DNA from: M0108 sp937862735
GTDB lineage: Bacteria > Pseudomonadota > Gammaproteobacteria > Chromatiales > Chromatiaceae
Assembly (NCBI GenBank): GCA_937862735.1
Contig: CALMDH010000243.1
Location: 15,760-79,759, forward strand
Direction of reading: 5' to 3'
Length of the DNA stretch: 64,000 bases
Below the pieces are notes generated by a model. It did not search any database. It had not been told where the DNA came from and worked only from the letters and a program-made list of their open reading frames with translations. Positions 40,963 to 56,298 of this stretch are shown in pieces (within the stretch, counting starts at the first letter, position 1; each line of letters opens with the position of its first letter). The position numbers were made by a program, and so were the translations under genes.

Positions 40963-42367
40963 GGGCGAAGCCCTCCGCCCGCGCCAGTTCATGCAGGCTG
41001 CGCGGGGCGATGACCGGGGCGGCGCGGGTCCGCGCCCAAGGCCCCAGGCCGGTCGGGACCAGCCAGCGCAAGCGGGTGGCCAGGTGGGTCGCCAGCCGAT
41101 AGAGCGCGGGATGGGCGTGCGTCAGGCGCCAAAGTGTCCAGATGAGGCGCTGCGGGGCCTTGCGTCGACTGCCACGCCCCGGGACCCCGGCGTCCTCCCC
41201 TTCTCCTGCGCCCTCGGCGCGCAGTCGCCGCAGTAGGCCGGGCAAGGGGATGCGCACCGGACAGACCTCGCCGCAGGCGCCACAGAGACTCGAGGCCTCC
41301 GCCAGTTCCCCCTGCCGCTCCAGGCCCTGGAGCTGGGGTTCGAGGACGCTGCCGATCGGGCCGGGATAGACGGTGCCATAGGCATGACCGCCAAGGCGGG
41401 TGTAGACCGGGCAGTGATTCATGCAGGCGCCGCAGCGGATGCAGCGCAACGTGGCCCGCAACTGCCGATCCCGATGCATGCGGGAGCGGCCATTGTCGAG
41501 CAGGATGAGGTGCACCTCCCGGGGACCGTCGCGTTCTCCCGCCCGCCGAGGCCCACTGATCAGGTTGACGTAGGTGGTGATGGGCTGGCCGGTGGCGGAC
41601 CGGGTCAGCAAGGTCAGGAGGGGCGGCAACTGGTCGAGGCGGGCGATGACCTTCTCGATACCGCACACGGCGATATGGAGGTCCGGCGCCGTGGTGCAGA
41701 GGCGGCCGTTGCCCTCGTTTTCCACCAGGCACAGGGTACCGGTCTCGGCGATGGCGAAGTTGACGCCCGACAGGCCGGCGATGGCCTGGCCGAAGTGCTC
41801 GCGCATGATGCGACGGGCGATGGCCGTCAGGCCCTCGATGTCCTCGGTGTAGGGATACTCCGGGAAATGGGCGGCGAAGAGGGCCGCGATCTCCCGCCGG
41901 TCCTTGTGGATGGCCGGGGCGATGATGTGGGAGGGGCGTTCCCCCGCCAGTTGCAGGATGAACTCCCCCAGGTCGGTCTCCACCGCCTGGATGCCCTGGG
42001 CCTCCAGATGGTGGTTCAGACCCATCTCCTCCGAGACCATGGACTTGCCCTTGATGACCCGCCTGGCGCCCTGGCGGCGTAGCAGGTCGAGGACGATGGC
42101 GTTGCCCTCCGCCACCGTCTCCGCCCAGTGGACCCGGATGCCGTTGCGCTCGCAGTTGGCCTCCAGTTCCAGCAGCAGGTCCGGCAGGTTGGCCAGGGCC
42201 TGAGCACGAATCAACTTGCCGCGCCGGCGCAGGACGGCCAGTTCATGGATATCGGGAAAGGCCTGACGGCGCTTGGCGACCAGCCCATCCATGGTCCGGC
42301 GGAGGTTGCGCCGCAGGCGTTCATTGTCCAGGGCCTGACCGACGCGGACGGCGAACTCAGGGGGCAT
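40955..42367 (-). CDS. lutB: LutB-type iron-sulfur L-lactate utilisation protein
   Basis: The 470-residue product has a LUD domain (about 60-300, with GVNFAIAETGTLCLVENEG). Two ferredoxin-type four-cysteine motifs follow: CIRCGACMNHCP (C309, C312, C315, C319) and CGACGEVCP (C362, C365, C369). It passes electrons within the LutABC lactate dehydrogenase complex. The last 90 or so residues are Arg/Pro-rich. ATG 42367 overlaps lutA's end by 11 bases. Confidence 0.92.
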   Translation of the reverse strand: MPPEFAVRVGQALDNERLRRNLRRTMDGLVAKRRQAFPDIHELAVLRRRGKLIRAQALANLPDLLLELEANCERNGIRVHWAETVAEGNAIVLDLLRRQGARRVIKGKSMVSEEMGLNHHLEAQGIQAVETDLGEFILQLAGERPSHIIAPAIHKDRREIAALFAAHFPEYPYTEDIEGLTAIARRIMREHFGQAIAGLSGVNFAIAETGTLCLVENEGNGRLCTTAPDLHIAVCGIEKVIARLDQLPPLLTLLTRSATGQPITTYVNLISGPRRAGERDGPREVHLILLDNGRSRMHRDRQLRATLRCIRCGACMNHCPVYTRLGGHAYGTVYPGPIGSVLEPQLQGLERQGELAEASSLCGACGEVCPVRIPLPGLLRRLRAEGAGEGEDAGVPGRGSRRKAPQRLIWTLWRLTHAHPALYRLATHLATRLRWLVPTGLGPWARTRAAPVIAPRSLHELARAEGFAHE

Positions 42368-43226
42368 GGGTGCGCTCCCACAACAATTCAGCGATGTGCT
42401 TGACCACCGGACCTTGGGCTAAAGGCGCCGGCTGGCGCGTGACCCGGCCACTCCCGTCATGATTGGCCGCCCCCCGGGCCGCCGGCGCGACACCCCTCGC
42501 CCCGGGATCGGCCCCCTGCCAGGACTGACCCACCCCGGCCTGAGGGTGGCGGTGGGCCAGGGTACCCCCCAGATTGAGGAGGCAACCGCAATCCTGCCCC
42601 ACCAGGACCCGGGCACCCGTCGCCAGGATGGCCGCCGCCTTGTCCGCCGCCATGGCCGCCGAGATCTCCGGCTGCTTGACGGCGAAGGTGCCACCGAAAC
42701 CGCAGCACTCCTGGGCGTGATCCGGTTCCACCACCTCCAGGTTCGCCAGGCGGGCGAGCAGCTCCGCCGCCGCGCCGGCAACGCCCATCTCCCGGCGCGC
42801 GGAACAGGAGTGATGGAGCGCGACCTTGAGGGGAGGTCCCAGGTCGGGGTGCCGCCAATCCAGGACCCGCGCCAGATAATCCGTCAGTTCGTGGACCCGC
42901 CCCGCCAGGCGCCGGGCGCGCTCCTCGTCGGGAGTGCCGGCGAACAGCTTGGGATACTGAACCTTGAGCATGCCCGCGCAGGAGGCCGAGGGCACCAGGA
43001 TGGGGTAATCCTCCGGGAAGGTGTCCAGTTGCCGCCGGGCGACGTCCCGGGCCGCGGCCTCGTAGCCGGAGTTGTAGGCCGGCTGACCGCAGCAGGTCTG
43101 CCCCTGGGGATAGATGACCTCCAGGCCCTCGCGACGCAGCAGACGCATGGCCGCCAGACCGGCCTGGGGAAAGATCAGGTCGATCAGGCAGGTGCCAAAG
43201 AAGTAGACGCGTGGGGAATGCGGCAT
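42357..43226 (-). CDS. lutA: LutA-type L-lactate utilisation protein
   Basis: The 289-residue product carries the two CCG motifs of the cysteine-rich CCG domain (TCCGQPAYNSGY and ECCGFGGTFAVK), which bind an unusual iron-sulfur cluster. With LutB and LutC it oxidises L-lactate to pyruvate. I chose ATG 43226 because PRVYFFGTCLID is the family start; the frame stays open to 43385 with non-family sequence. It heads the lutABC operon. Between the CCG domain and the C-terminus is a Gly/Ala-rich stretch (GADPGARGVAPAARGAAN). Confidence 0.9.
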   Translation of the reverse strand: MPHSPRVYFFGTCLIDLIFPQAGLAAMRLLRREGLEVIYPQGQTCCGQPAYNSGYEAAARDVARRQLDTFPEDYPILVPSASCAGMLKVQYPKLFAGTPDEERARRLAGRVHELTDYLARVLDWRHPDLGPPLKVALHHSCSARREMGVAGAAAELLARLANLEVVEPDHAQECCGFGGTFAVKQPEISAAMAADKAAAILATGARVLVGQDCGCLLNLGGTLAHRHPQAGVGQSWQGADPGARGVAPAARGAANHDGSGRVTRQPAPLAQGPVVKHIAELLWERTHAP

Positions 43227-43395
43227 GGGCGATGGGGAAAATCCTTGCTGGCTCGCTTTGAGGGGACACCGGGATCTGGTTTTGGCCCCCGACCCTGAAT
43301 CTTCCGCGCCGATCACCGCGGTGTGGCTGGTATTGGGGGTGAGTTGGCGTATAGCATAGCCAGGACTGGCAGCCGACCGCGACAAACTTTTGTTT

Positions 43396-44520
43396 ATGCC
43401 CGACCACGCTCAATCCCCGCACCCGTCCCGGTTGGCGGTGCTCGCCTCCTTCTCTGGCAGCGGCGGGGTGGAGCGGATGCTGGTCAATCTCATCGCTGGC
43501 TTCGTCACGGCTGGCCGGGAAGTCGACCTGCTGCTGATCCGCGATCAGGGCCCCCACCTGGCGGGACTGCCGCCGGCGGTCAACCGCATCCCCCTGGGCA
43601 GCAACCATAGCCTGCTGGCCATTCCGGCCCTAGCCCGCTACCTCCGCCAGGCCCGACCGCGGGCCCTGCTGGCGGCCAAGGACCGGGCCGGACGGGCGGC
43701 GGTGCTGGCACGGGCCCTGGCGGGGGTCGACACCCGCCTGGTCTTGCGTCTGGGGACCAACCTCTCCGCCTCCCTGGCGGGCCGTTCGGCCCTGCGCCGG
43801 GCCTGGCGCTATTGGCCCATTCGCCGCCTCTACCCCCACCTCGACCACATCGTGGCCGTCTCCGCGGGGGTCGCGGCGGACACCGCGACCATCGCCGGCC
43901 TGCCGTGGGAGGCCATCACGGTCATTCGCAACCCGGTGATCACCCCCGACCTGCGCCAGCGGGCGACGGCGCCCTGCCCCCACCCCTGGTTCCAGGGCGA
44001 GGGCCCCCCCGTCCTCCTCGGGGCTGGCCGGCTGCAACGGCAGAAGGACTTCCCGACCCTGATCCGAGCCTTCGCCCGGGTGCGTCAGGTCCACCCCTGC
44101 CGGCTGGTGATCATCGGCGAGGGGCAGGAGCGCCCGGCCCTCACCGCCCTGATCGGCCAACTGGGCCTGGCGAACCAGGTCGATCTGCCCGGCTTTCAGG
44201 CCCAGCCCCTGCCCTTTCTGGCCCGGGCCAACCTTTTCGTGCTCTCCTCCGCCTGGGAGGGATCGCCCAACGTGCTCACCGAGGCCATGGCCCTGGGGAC
44301 CCCGGTGGTGGCGACCAACTGCCCGAGTGGTCCGGCGGAACTGCTCGACGGGGGCCGCATCGCCCCCCTCGTTCCGGTCGGAGATGTGGAGGCCCTGGCC
44401 GCCGCGATCCTGGCCACCCTGGACCAGCCGCCCCCCCCGGACCGGCTCCAGGACGTGGTCGCGGATTACGAGCAGGCCTATAGCGCCCAGCGGTATCTGG
44501 CGGTACTTGAGCCAGGATAG
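43396..44520 (+). CDS. GT4-family glycosyltransferase
   Basis: The 374-residue product is a GT-B fold glycosyltransferase: GSGGVERMLVNL near the start, GRLQRQKDFPTLIRA in the second domain, and the EX7E motif (EGSPNVLTE). It would transfer a sugar from a nucleotide donor, probably to a glycolipid or polysaccharide; donor and acceptor cannot be told. ATG 43396 has no clear ribosome site. It is divergent from lutABC and converges on the CDP-alcohol phosphatidyltransferase gene. Confidence 0.9.
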   Translation: MPDHAQSPHPSRLAVLASFSGSGGVERMLVNLIAGFVTAGREVDLLLIRDQGPHLAGLPPAVNRIPLGSNHSLLAIPALARYLRQARPRALLAAKDRAGRAAVLARALAGVDTRLVLRLGTNLSASLAGRSALRRAWRYWPIRRLYPHLDHIVAVSAGVAADTATIAGLPWEAITVIRNPVITPDLRQRATAPCPHPWFQGEGPPVLLGAGRLQRQKDFPTLIRAFARVRQVHPCRLVIIGEGQERPALTALIGQLGLANQVDLPGFQAQPLPFLARANLFVLSSAWEGSPNVLTEAMALGTPVVATNCPSGPAELLDGGRIAPLVPVGDVEALAAAILATLDQPPPPDRLQDVVADYEQAYSAQRYLAVLEPG

Positions 44521-44532
44521 GCAGGCACCGGC

Positions 44533-45099
44533 TCAGAAGTCCTCATGCAGCCCCTTGGCCTGAGCCTTGCGGGACCAGACCCAGACGTACTGAAGGCCAC
44601 TGACGAGGATGGTCACGAGACAGGCCCAGGTGAGGAGGGCGATCAAGCCGCCGGGCAGGGGCACGGGCCCGGCGTTGGCGATGACCGCCACGACCAGGGC
44701 GATCTGCATCAAGGTATTGAGCTTGCTTGCCCAAATGGGAGCGGCATGGAGTTCCTCGACGCGGAAATGATAGAGGGTGGCGCCCCCGACGATGACCAGA
44801 TCACGACCGACGGCGGCGACCACCAGCCAGATGGGGATCAGCTTGAGGGCACCCAGCACCAGGAAGCAGGCCACCAGCAGCGTCTTGTCCGCCAAGGGGT
44901 CGAGGATGCCACCCAACCGGCTCTGCCAGTGATAATGCTTGGCGAGCCAGCCATCGAGCCCATCGGACAGACCGGCGATGGCGAAGAGCAGCAGGGCCCA
45001 GCCAAATTCGCCCTCCAGCAGCAGCAGGACCACCGGCATGACCGCCAGCAGGCGCAGGAAGCTGATGAGGTTGGGTAAATCCCGGGGACTGAAGACCAT
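44533..45099 (-). CDS. CDP-alcohol phosphatidyltransferase (PgsA-like)
   Basis: The 188-residue membrane protein has the CDP-alcohol transferase motif: SDGLDGWLAK, then the G-x-x-LDPLADK half that completes the metal-binding aspartates. Four to five hydrophobic segments flank it. PgsA makes phosphatidylglycerol phosphate, the main candidate, but a related activity such as cardiolipin synthesis is possible. ATG 45099 is the family start (RDLPNLISFLR). The stop lies 12 bases from the convergent glycosyltransferase's stop. Confidence 0.88.
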   Translation of the reverse strand: MVFSPRDLPNLISFLRLLAVMPVVLLLLEGEFGWALLLFAIAGLSDGLDGWLAKHYHWQSRLGGILDPLADKTLLVACFLVLGALKLIPIWLVVAAVGRDLVIVGGATLYHFRVEELHAAPIWASKLNTLMQIALVVAVIANAGPVPLPGGLIALLTWACLVTILVSGLQYVWVWSRKAQAKGLHEDF

Positions 45100-45192
45100 G
45101 AACGCTCAGGCGGGCGGGGAAAACGAGTGCCGGGATTTTATTCTCCCCGCCGCCGTGTTGTCCAAGCACGGGCGCCGGGAAGGGCGGGCAAA

Positions 45193-50870
<5,678 letters not shown>

Positions 50871-51005
50871 CAGGCTACCCCACTAGGACTGACGTCAAGG
50901 TGAGTCCCGACTTTGCTCAGGGTCACAGGTGGCTCCGCAAAGAGGGGTTTTGGCGCCACCGGGGGCGGGGTTGGGCCTGATGGAGATATCCTGACATGGC
51001 AACCC

Positions 51006-52127
51006 CTAGCCGGTGATGCCCAAGGCCAGGGATTCGTTAACGATCTCGTCGATCAGGTACATGGCGTCATCCAGGGCGATATTCAGTTGCGCGGCCCGAT
51101 TGCGGTTCACCAGGTAGGGACCCCGGTCCGGGGTACGCACGGCCATGCGCGCCGGGCTGACGCCTTTGTCGAGGATGAGTTGAGCCATTTCGAAGGCGGC
51201 ATAGCCCTGGTTAAAGCCCGAGTCGTTTGCCGTCAGCAACATGCCTTCATGGACGAACTGATCCTCGTTGGAGGCCTCGGGAATACGGATATGCTCCAGG
51301 TACCAACGGCCCACCTCGAGCATCTCGACATGCTGGCGCTGCTGATCGCGCAGGGTATCGTGATTGAGGACGAAGAAGGCGTCCACCCGCCCCGCGGCCT
51401 CCAGGGCGCGCGCCTGGTATTCCTGGTAGTCGTTGGTGACGATGCTATCCACCAGTTTGACGGGCAGGGCGTCACGTCGGGCAAGCAACTCGATCATCTT
51501 GACGCTGGGACGCGAGGTTTCCGAATCGCAGGCCAGGATGGCAAAGGTGTTGGCCGTCGGGACCAGCCGCTTGAGCAGTTCCAGGGATTCCTTGTAGTAG
51601 CCGGACTGCCAGACCCCGGTGATGTTCCGGCCCGGGGCATCCAGGTTCTCGATCAGACCGTATTTCAAGGGTAAGCCGTTGATGCCCCAAAACACCACCG
51701 GAATGTCCGAGCCCAGCAACTGGTTGCCGATATAGTTGGCGGCGTTGTCGTCACCGAGCAGGACCAGGTCCGGGGCGAACTGGCGCAATTCGCCCATGAT
51801 GCGCTCCGTGGTCACCGCGATGTCGGTGCGCGAATTGCGGCGCTTGGTGTCCATCCAGGCCTTTTTCACCAGGGCGCGGCGACTCTCCACCCAGTCCAGG
51901 TCGATGAGATGGAGGCCCTGCGCCTCGTTGTCGAGAAACCCATACTTGAGCATGGCTTCGTTGACCCCGCGCTGGGTGGACCGCGACCAGATATAGTCAC
52001 GGGCGTAGCTGGAGACGATGAAGATGCGCTTCTTGGGGGGGACGGCCCCCACGGAATTCCCGGGGGCGGTCAGGAGGACCGGGGCGCTCAGCCCCAGGGC
52101 CAGGAAGTGACGGCGGGAGATGTTCAT
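51006..52127 (-). CDS. Periplasmic substrate-binding protein, ABC_sub_bind type
   Basis: The 373-residue product has a twin-arginine-like signal (SRRHFLALGLSAPVLL). Its two-lobed fold resembles the ABC_sub_bind family (DIAVTTERIMGELRQF, GDDNAANYIGNQL, GIPVVFWG-like strands). No ABC permease is adjacent; the gene is followed by the two hybrid kinases. A sensory role, binding a small ligand and docking on the kinase, is more likely than transport. ATG 52127 gives the signal its normal position; the longer frame to 52352 overlaps the upstream gene. Confidence 0.88.
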   Translation of the reverse strand: MNISRRHFLALGLSAPVLLTAPGNSVGAVPPKKRIFIVSSYARDYIWSRSTQRGVNEAMLKYGFLDNEAQGLHLIDLDWVESRRALVKKAWMDTKRRNSRTDIAVTTERIMGELRQFAPDLVLLGDDNAANYIGNQLLGSDIPVVFWGINGLPLKYGLIENLDAPGRNITGVWQSGYYKESLELLKRLVPTANTFAILACDSETSRPSVKMIELLARRDALPVKLVDSIVTNDYQEYQARALEAAGRVDAFFVLNHDTLRDQQRQHVEMLEVGRWYLEHIRIPEASNEDQFVHEGMLLTANDSGFNQGYAAFEMAQLILDKGVSPARMAVRTPDRGPYLVNRNRAAQLNIALDDAMYLIDEIVNESLALGITG

Positions 52128-52162
52128 GGGCTTTAGCCTCTGACCTGATGCGGGTGGAGCCC

Positions 52163-53503
52163 TCAAACCTTGCCCTTTTCCCGCCACTTGTCGAAGATCC
52201 TGACCACCTGGCCGGCGTACATGTCCAGGGCGGCCTCGGGGGAAAGTCGGCCGGAGGCGGCGTCGGCGAACATCATGGGTAGCAGCCAGGTGTTGAAGAT
52301 CTCGTCGATGGCGGCGTTGGCGTAACCGGGATAGCCGACGTTCACGGTCCAACCGCTGGCGTCCTGAAAGAAGCGATATTTGTCCGGTGGCATCGCCTTG
52401 GGGTCGTAGGCCACCAGGGTCGCCAGGTCGGGCACGAGTTGGGGAAAGGTGGGGAAATTGTAGAAGCGGCTGGCCAGGAAGGCGTTCCGCGACTCCGCCG
52501 CCAGATCGACCAGGAACTGCTGGGCCCCGTCGATGTTCTTGGCGAATTTCCAGATGACGTAGGCGTTCATCAGGTGCATCAGGCCCAGGTGGGCCACCGG
52601 ACCGCGGGCCGGGCGCATGAGGAGAATCTGATCGGCGATGGCGATCTTTTCGTTCTCCCCGGTACGGGTCACCGAGATGGCGTTGAGGGTCAGGGAGCCC
52701 TTGCCGGCCAGCATCTGGCGGTTGTTGGAGGAGGCATCCCAGGAAAAGACCTCGTCGGTCATGGCCTCCTCATAGAGGGCCTTGGCGTACTTCAGGGCCT
52801 CCAAGGCCCCGGGGGACTTGAGGTTGGGGCGGCCCTCCGCGTCCTGTTCCGCGGCGCCGAAGGCGGCGAGAATCGAGCGCACCGCCATGCTGCTGTCGAG
52901 CTCGTTGGACATGCCGATGCCCACCGGGATACCCCGCGCCTCCTTGATCTTGCGTCCTCCCTCCCGGATCTCATCCCAGGAGGCCGGAACGATACCCACC
53001 TCATCCCACAGATCCTTGCGGTAGTTCACCGGGTCGGGGACATAGCTGTCGGAGAAACCGAAGTATTTGCCCGTGACGGGATTGAAGGTGCTCTTGATGG
53101 CGATATCCAGGGGCTTGCCGAAGCGACGCTCGCACTCGGCGTAGATGTCCTTGTGGTCGATGACCTGATCCTCGTAGGAGGCCGGGGGGCTGAGGAACAT
53201 GCAGATGTCATGACCATGCCCCTTCTTGATCTCGGCGGCGGCCCGCGCCTCGATCGCCGTCATGCCGACGTTGGTGACGATGACCTCGGTATCGTTGCGC
53301 TCCCCCCACTCCTTGATGAAGGTCTTGTTAAACCACTCGTCGAAGGCCGGGACGAAGTGATTCCACTGCATGATGCGCAGGACCTTGGCGGCTGCCCGGG
53401 CCGGACGCAGCAGGCCGGGGGCCATGCCAGCCGCGGTGACCAGCCCCGCACCCCTGATGAAATGGCGACGGGAAAAAGGCTGACGCCAGAATCCGGTATC
53501 CAA
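52163..53503 (-). CDS. Periplasmic substrate-binding protein, family 1 type
   Basis: The 446-residue product has a twin-arginine signal (SRRHFIRGAGLV, then a hydrophobic stretch to RPARA) and a family 1 extracellular binding-protein fold, the type that often binds sugars or glycerol phosphate (VLRIMQWNHFVPAFDEW; NVGMTAIEARAAAEIKKGH). It is a probable soluble periplasmic receptor. The start is a TTG at 53503 with GGGGGA six bases upstream; no ATG lies before the signal. It heads the sensory operon, and the ligand is unknown. Confidence 0.88.
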   Translation of the reverse strand: MDTGFWRQPFSRRHFIRGAGLVTAAGMAPGLLRPARAAAKVLRIMQWNHFVPAFDEWFNKTFIKEWGERNDTEVIVTNVGMTAIEARAAAEIKKGHGHDICMFLSPPASYEDQVIDHKDIYAECERRFGKPLDIAIKSTFNPVTGKYFGFSDSYVPDPVNYRKDLWDEVGIVPASWDEIREGGRKIKEARGIPVGIGMSNELDSSMAVRSILAAFGAAEQDAEGRPNLKSPGALEALKYAKALYEEAMTDEVFSWDASSNNRQMLAGKGSLTLNAISVTRTGENEKIAIADQILLMRPARGPVAHLGLMHLMNAYVIWKFAKNIDGAQQFLVDLAAESRNAFLASRFYNFPTFPQLVPDLATLVAYDPKAMPPDKYRFFQDASGWTVNVGYPGYANAAIDEIFNTWLLPMMFADAASGRLSPEAALDMYAGQVVRIFDKWREKGKV

Positions 53504-53659
53504 GGCGAGTCCCCCTGAGAGTGATTAAAGTGTCAGGGACTCATGATTGACAAAAGGCCATGGAATTACAACCTGTGGCATCGGCCGGCACGTCAGATGG
53601 ACGCCGCCGGCCGGCACTTTCATATTAAAATGCGCTTTGAATCACCACCGGAGCCGGCC

Positions 53660-54775
53660 GTGCCACAGGACCCCCATTCCCCCACCCCCCTGGACGCCAG
53701 CCGCCCAAGGGCCGTCGACGCCCCTTCCGCCGCGCCCGGCCTGAACTACCGGGCCGCCGGGGTCGACATCGACGCCGGCAACGCCCTGGTCGAGCGCATC
53801 AAGCCCCTGGCCGCCGCGACCTTTCGCCCCGGGGTGCTTACCGGCCTGGGCGGCTTTGGCGCGCTCTACGAACTGCCCCTCCACCGCTACCACCAGCCGG
53901 TGCTGGTGTCCGGGACCGATGGGGTCGGTACCAAGCTGAAGCTGGCCATCGAACTGGGTCGCCATGACACGATCGGTATCGATCTGGTGGCCATGTGCGT
54001 CAACGATATCCTGGTGGCGGGGGCCGAACCCCTGTTCTTTCTCGACTATTACGCCACCGGCCACCTCGAACTCGAGGTCGCCACGGCGGTGGTGGCCGGC
54101 ATTGCCCGGGGCTGCGAGCTGGCGGGGTGCGCCCTGACCGGGGGCGAAACGGCTGAGATGCCGGGGATGTACGCCCGCGGCGATTACGACCTTGCGGGCT
54201 TTTGCGTCGGCATCGCCGACAAGGAGCAACTGCTGACCCCCGAGCGGGTCAGACCCGGGGACGTCCTGCTCGGCCTCGCCTCCTCGGGGCCGCATTCCAA
54301 CGGCTATTCGCTCATTCGCAAGATCCTGGAGGTCAGCGGTACCGACCTGGGTCAGGAGCTGGAAGGGCTGAGCCTGGGCGAGCGACTGCTCGCGCCGACC
54401 CGGATCTACGTCAAGCCCGTCCTCGCGCTCATGCGGGAACTGCCCGTTCATGGCATGGCCCACATCACCGGCGGCGGCCTGACCGAGAACCTGCCTCGGG
54501 TCCTGCCCGCAGGCACCCGGGCGGTCATCGACCTGGACTCCTGGCAGTTGCCGGCCATCTTCGCCTGGTTACAGGCTCAGGGTGGGGTGGCGGATGCGGA
54601 GATGCGCCGGACCTTCAACTGTGGCGTGGGCCTGGTGCTCTGCGTCCCGGCCGAGGTGGCGGATCGTGCCTGCCAGCGCCTGAATGAGTTGGGCGAATCC
54701 GCCTGGCGCCTGGGCCGGATCGAGGCCGGAACGGGCCAACCGGAGGTGATTTTCACCGGTGGTGCGACTGCGTGA
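53660..54775 (+). CDS. purM: Phosphoribosylformylglycinamidine cyclo-ligase
   Basis: PurM closes the imidazole ring (AIR synthesis) in purine biosynthesis. The 371-residue product has LNYRAAGVDIDAGNALVERIKP, the GGFGALYELPL stretch and the late HITGGGLTENLPRVLP motif. I chose the GTG at 53660, with GGAG seven bases upstream and near-normal length. An ATG at 53630 lacks a ribosome site. The stop overlaps purN's start (GTGA). Confidence 0.95.
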   Translation: MPQDPHSPTPLDASRPRAVDAPSAAPGLNYRAAGVDIDAGNALVERIKPLAAATFRPGVLTGLGGFGALYELPLHRYHQPVLVSGTDGVGTKLKLAIELGRHDTIGIDLVAMCVNDILVAGAEPLFFLDYYATGHLELEVATAVVAGIARGCELAGCALTGGETAEMPGMYARGDYDLAGFCVGIADKEQLLTPERVRPGDVLLGLASSGPHSNGYSLIRKILEVSGTDLGQELEGLSLGERLLAPTRIYVKPVLALMRELPVHGMAHITGGGLTENLPRVLPAGTRAVIDLDSWQLPAIFAWLQAQGGVADAEMRRTFNCGVGLVLCVPAEVADRACQRLNELGESAWRLGRIEAGTGQPEVIFTGGATA

Positions 54776-55563
54776 GCCCGCCCCCGCCCCCGGCCACGGG
54801 TGAAACCGCCATCCGGGCCCCCGATCGGATCCCTGGCCCCCACCCGAGTCTGGCCAGTCGCCAGGCCCCCGGGCGGACCGTGGATGAGGGTGACCCGCCG
54901 CCCCTGCCGGTCGTAGTCCTGATCTCGGGGAGCGGGAGCAATCTCCAGGCCTTGATCGATGGCGCGGCCAACGGCAACCTGCCCATCCGCATCGCGTGCG
55001 TGATCGCCAACCGGGGGGATGCCTATGGCCTGGAGCGGGCCCGGCGGGCGGGCATCAGGACCCAGGTGCTTAGCCACCAGGACTTCGGCGATCGCGAGAC
55101 CTTCGACGCCGCCCTGATGAACCTGATCGATGGCTTTCACCCCGGTCTGGTCTTGCTGGCCGGCTTCATGCGCATCCTGACCCCCGGCTTCGTTGCCCAC
55201 TACCAGGGCCGGCTGCTGAATATCCACCCTTCCCTGCTTCCCAAATACCGTGGCCTCCACACCCACGAACGGGCCCTGGCGGCAGGGGAAAGCGAGCACG
55301 GCGCAACGGTGCATTTCGTCACCGCGGAACTGGATGGGGGACCGGCCATCCTCCAGGCGCGGGTGCCGGTGGCGGCCGATGACGATGCCAGCCGCCTGGC
55401 GGCCCGGGTCCTGGTTCAGGAGCACCGCATCTACCCCCAGGTGGTCCGTTGGTTCGCTCAGGGGCGCCTGGAACTGAGACCCGACGGTCTGCCGCGCCTG
55501 GACGGTCAAGCCTTGGCGGAGCCCCTACGCATGGAGCTTTTGAACCCTGACCAGTTGGCCTGA
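54772..55563 (+). CDS. purN: Phosphoribosylglycinamide formyltransferase
   Basis: PurN transfers formyl from formyl-tetrahydrofolate to GAR in purine synthesis. The catalytic residues are visible in LNIHPSLLPKY and the later TAELDGGPAI (the family N-H-D triad). The first 45 or so residues are an extra Pro-rich segment before PLPVVVLISGSGSN, where the enzyme proper starts. The GTG at 54772 overlaps the purM stop and argues for coupling; a GTG at 54879 would give normal length. The product is 263 residues from 54772. Confidence 0.93.
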   Translation: MSPPPPPATGETAIRAPDRIPGPHPSLASRQAPGRTVDEGDPPPLPVVVLISGSGSNLQALIDGAANGNLPIRIACVIANRGDAYGLERARRAGIRTQVLSHQDFGDRETFDAALMNLIDGFHPGLVLLAGFMRILTPGFVAHYQGRLLNIHPSLLPKYRGLHTHERALAAGESEHGATVHFVTAELDGGPAILQARVPVAADDDASRLAARVLVQEHRIYPQVVRWFAQGRLELRPDGLPRLDGQALAEPLRMELLNPDQLA

Positions 55564-55631
55564 AGCCCGGATCTAGCCACTTTCCTGACACCAATTTGCC
55601 ACCCTGGCCCCGACGCTCCCACGGAACCTCC

Positions 55632-55868
55632 ATGGCACACGTCTTTCAACTCCACCTCCCCAATACCGGCTGGGTCCTCTTTGGCGAGTCGGAGGAACCT
55701 GGCGTCGGCATTCGCCTGGGCCAGCATGGTTACGCCCTCGACGGCTCGATACTGATCGGCCCCATCCTGCATAGCGAGGGGGAGGTGGACGCTCTTGTCG
55801 ATCGCCTGCTCCTGGAACTGGAAAGCGTCCGCGCCCAGGCCAAGCGGGAATTACAGCGGCTGAGCTGA
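55632..55868 (+). CDS. Small conserved-looking hypothetical protein
   Basis: The 78-residue product has an N-terminal beta-rich half (FQLHLPNTGWVLFGE) and a C-terminal amphipathic helix (DALVDRLLLELESVRAQAKREL). It has no signal, no membrane segment and no family I recognise. It follows purN by 68 bases on the same strand and may be cotranscribed. ATG 55632 follows an ACCTCC-type spacer rather than a clear ribosome site. Confidence 0.65.
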   Translation: MAHVFQLHLPNTGWVLFGESEEPGVGIRLGQHGYALDGSILIGPILHSEGEVDALVDRLLLELESVRAQAKRELQRLS

Positions 55869-55918
55869 TTCACGCCCGGGACTCCTCCCCCCCATCCCTG
55901 GAATTGAGCCCTCACCGT

Positions 55919-56173
55919 TCAGGTTCCGGTCTTGGTCAGCCCCTGTCCCGAACTCACCGCGGCCGAGAACATTTTCTGAAACATGTCCCAGGAAGCCAGG
56001 GACCCCGCCAGGTAAGGTTGGAAGAGCTTGAGGGGGTCATAACCCTCAGCACCTTCGAGCATGCGGGCGCGGATATCGTCGAGCATCTGCCGTTGGAAGG
56101 ACTCCACATCGGGCAGGCCCAACAACTTGCGCATCTCTTCCGGGGTGACATCGACGTCGATCTTCACATTCAT
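55919..56173 (-). CDS. DUF6489-like small protein
   Basis: The 84-residue product begins MNVKIDVDVTPEEMRKLLGLPD, matching my memory of the DUF6489 family. The middle has an amphipathic helix (QRQMLDDIRARML) and the end an MFQKMFSAAV hydrophobic helix. Its role is unknown. It is read opposite to the preceding small gene and has no clear partner. The family label is from memory, so treat it with care. Confidence 0.7.
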   Translation of the reverse strand: MNVKIDVDVTPEEMRKLLGLPDVESFQRQMLDDIRARMLEGAEGYDPLKLFQPYLAGSLASWDMFQKMFSAAVSSGQGLTKTGT

Positions 56174-56298
56174 GGTCGTGCTCGCTAAGGATGGGAGGGA
56201 AAGGGGGCGTCCGCTGAGAAAGCCGGCTCCCGGAGAGCGCCAGGGCGGGTGAAGGCCCGCCCACCGCCATCCAGCCCAGGCTTTCCGGGACCCAGGAT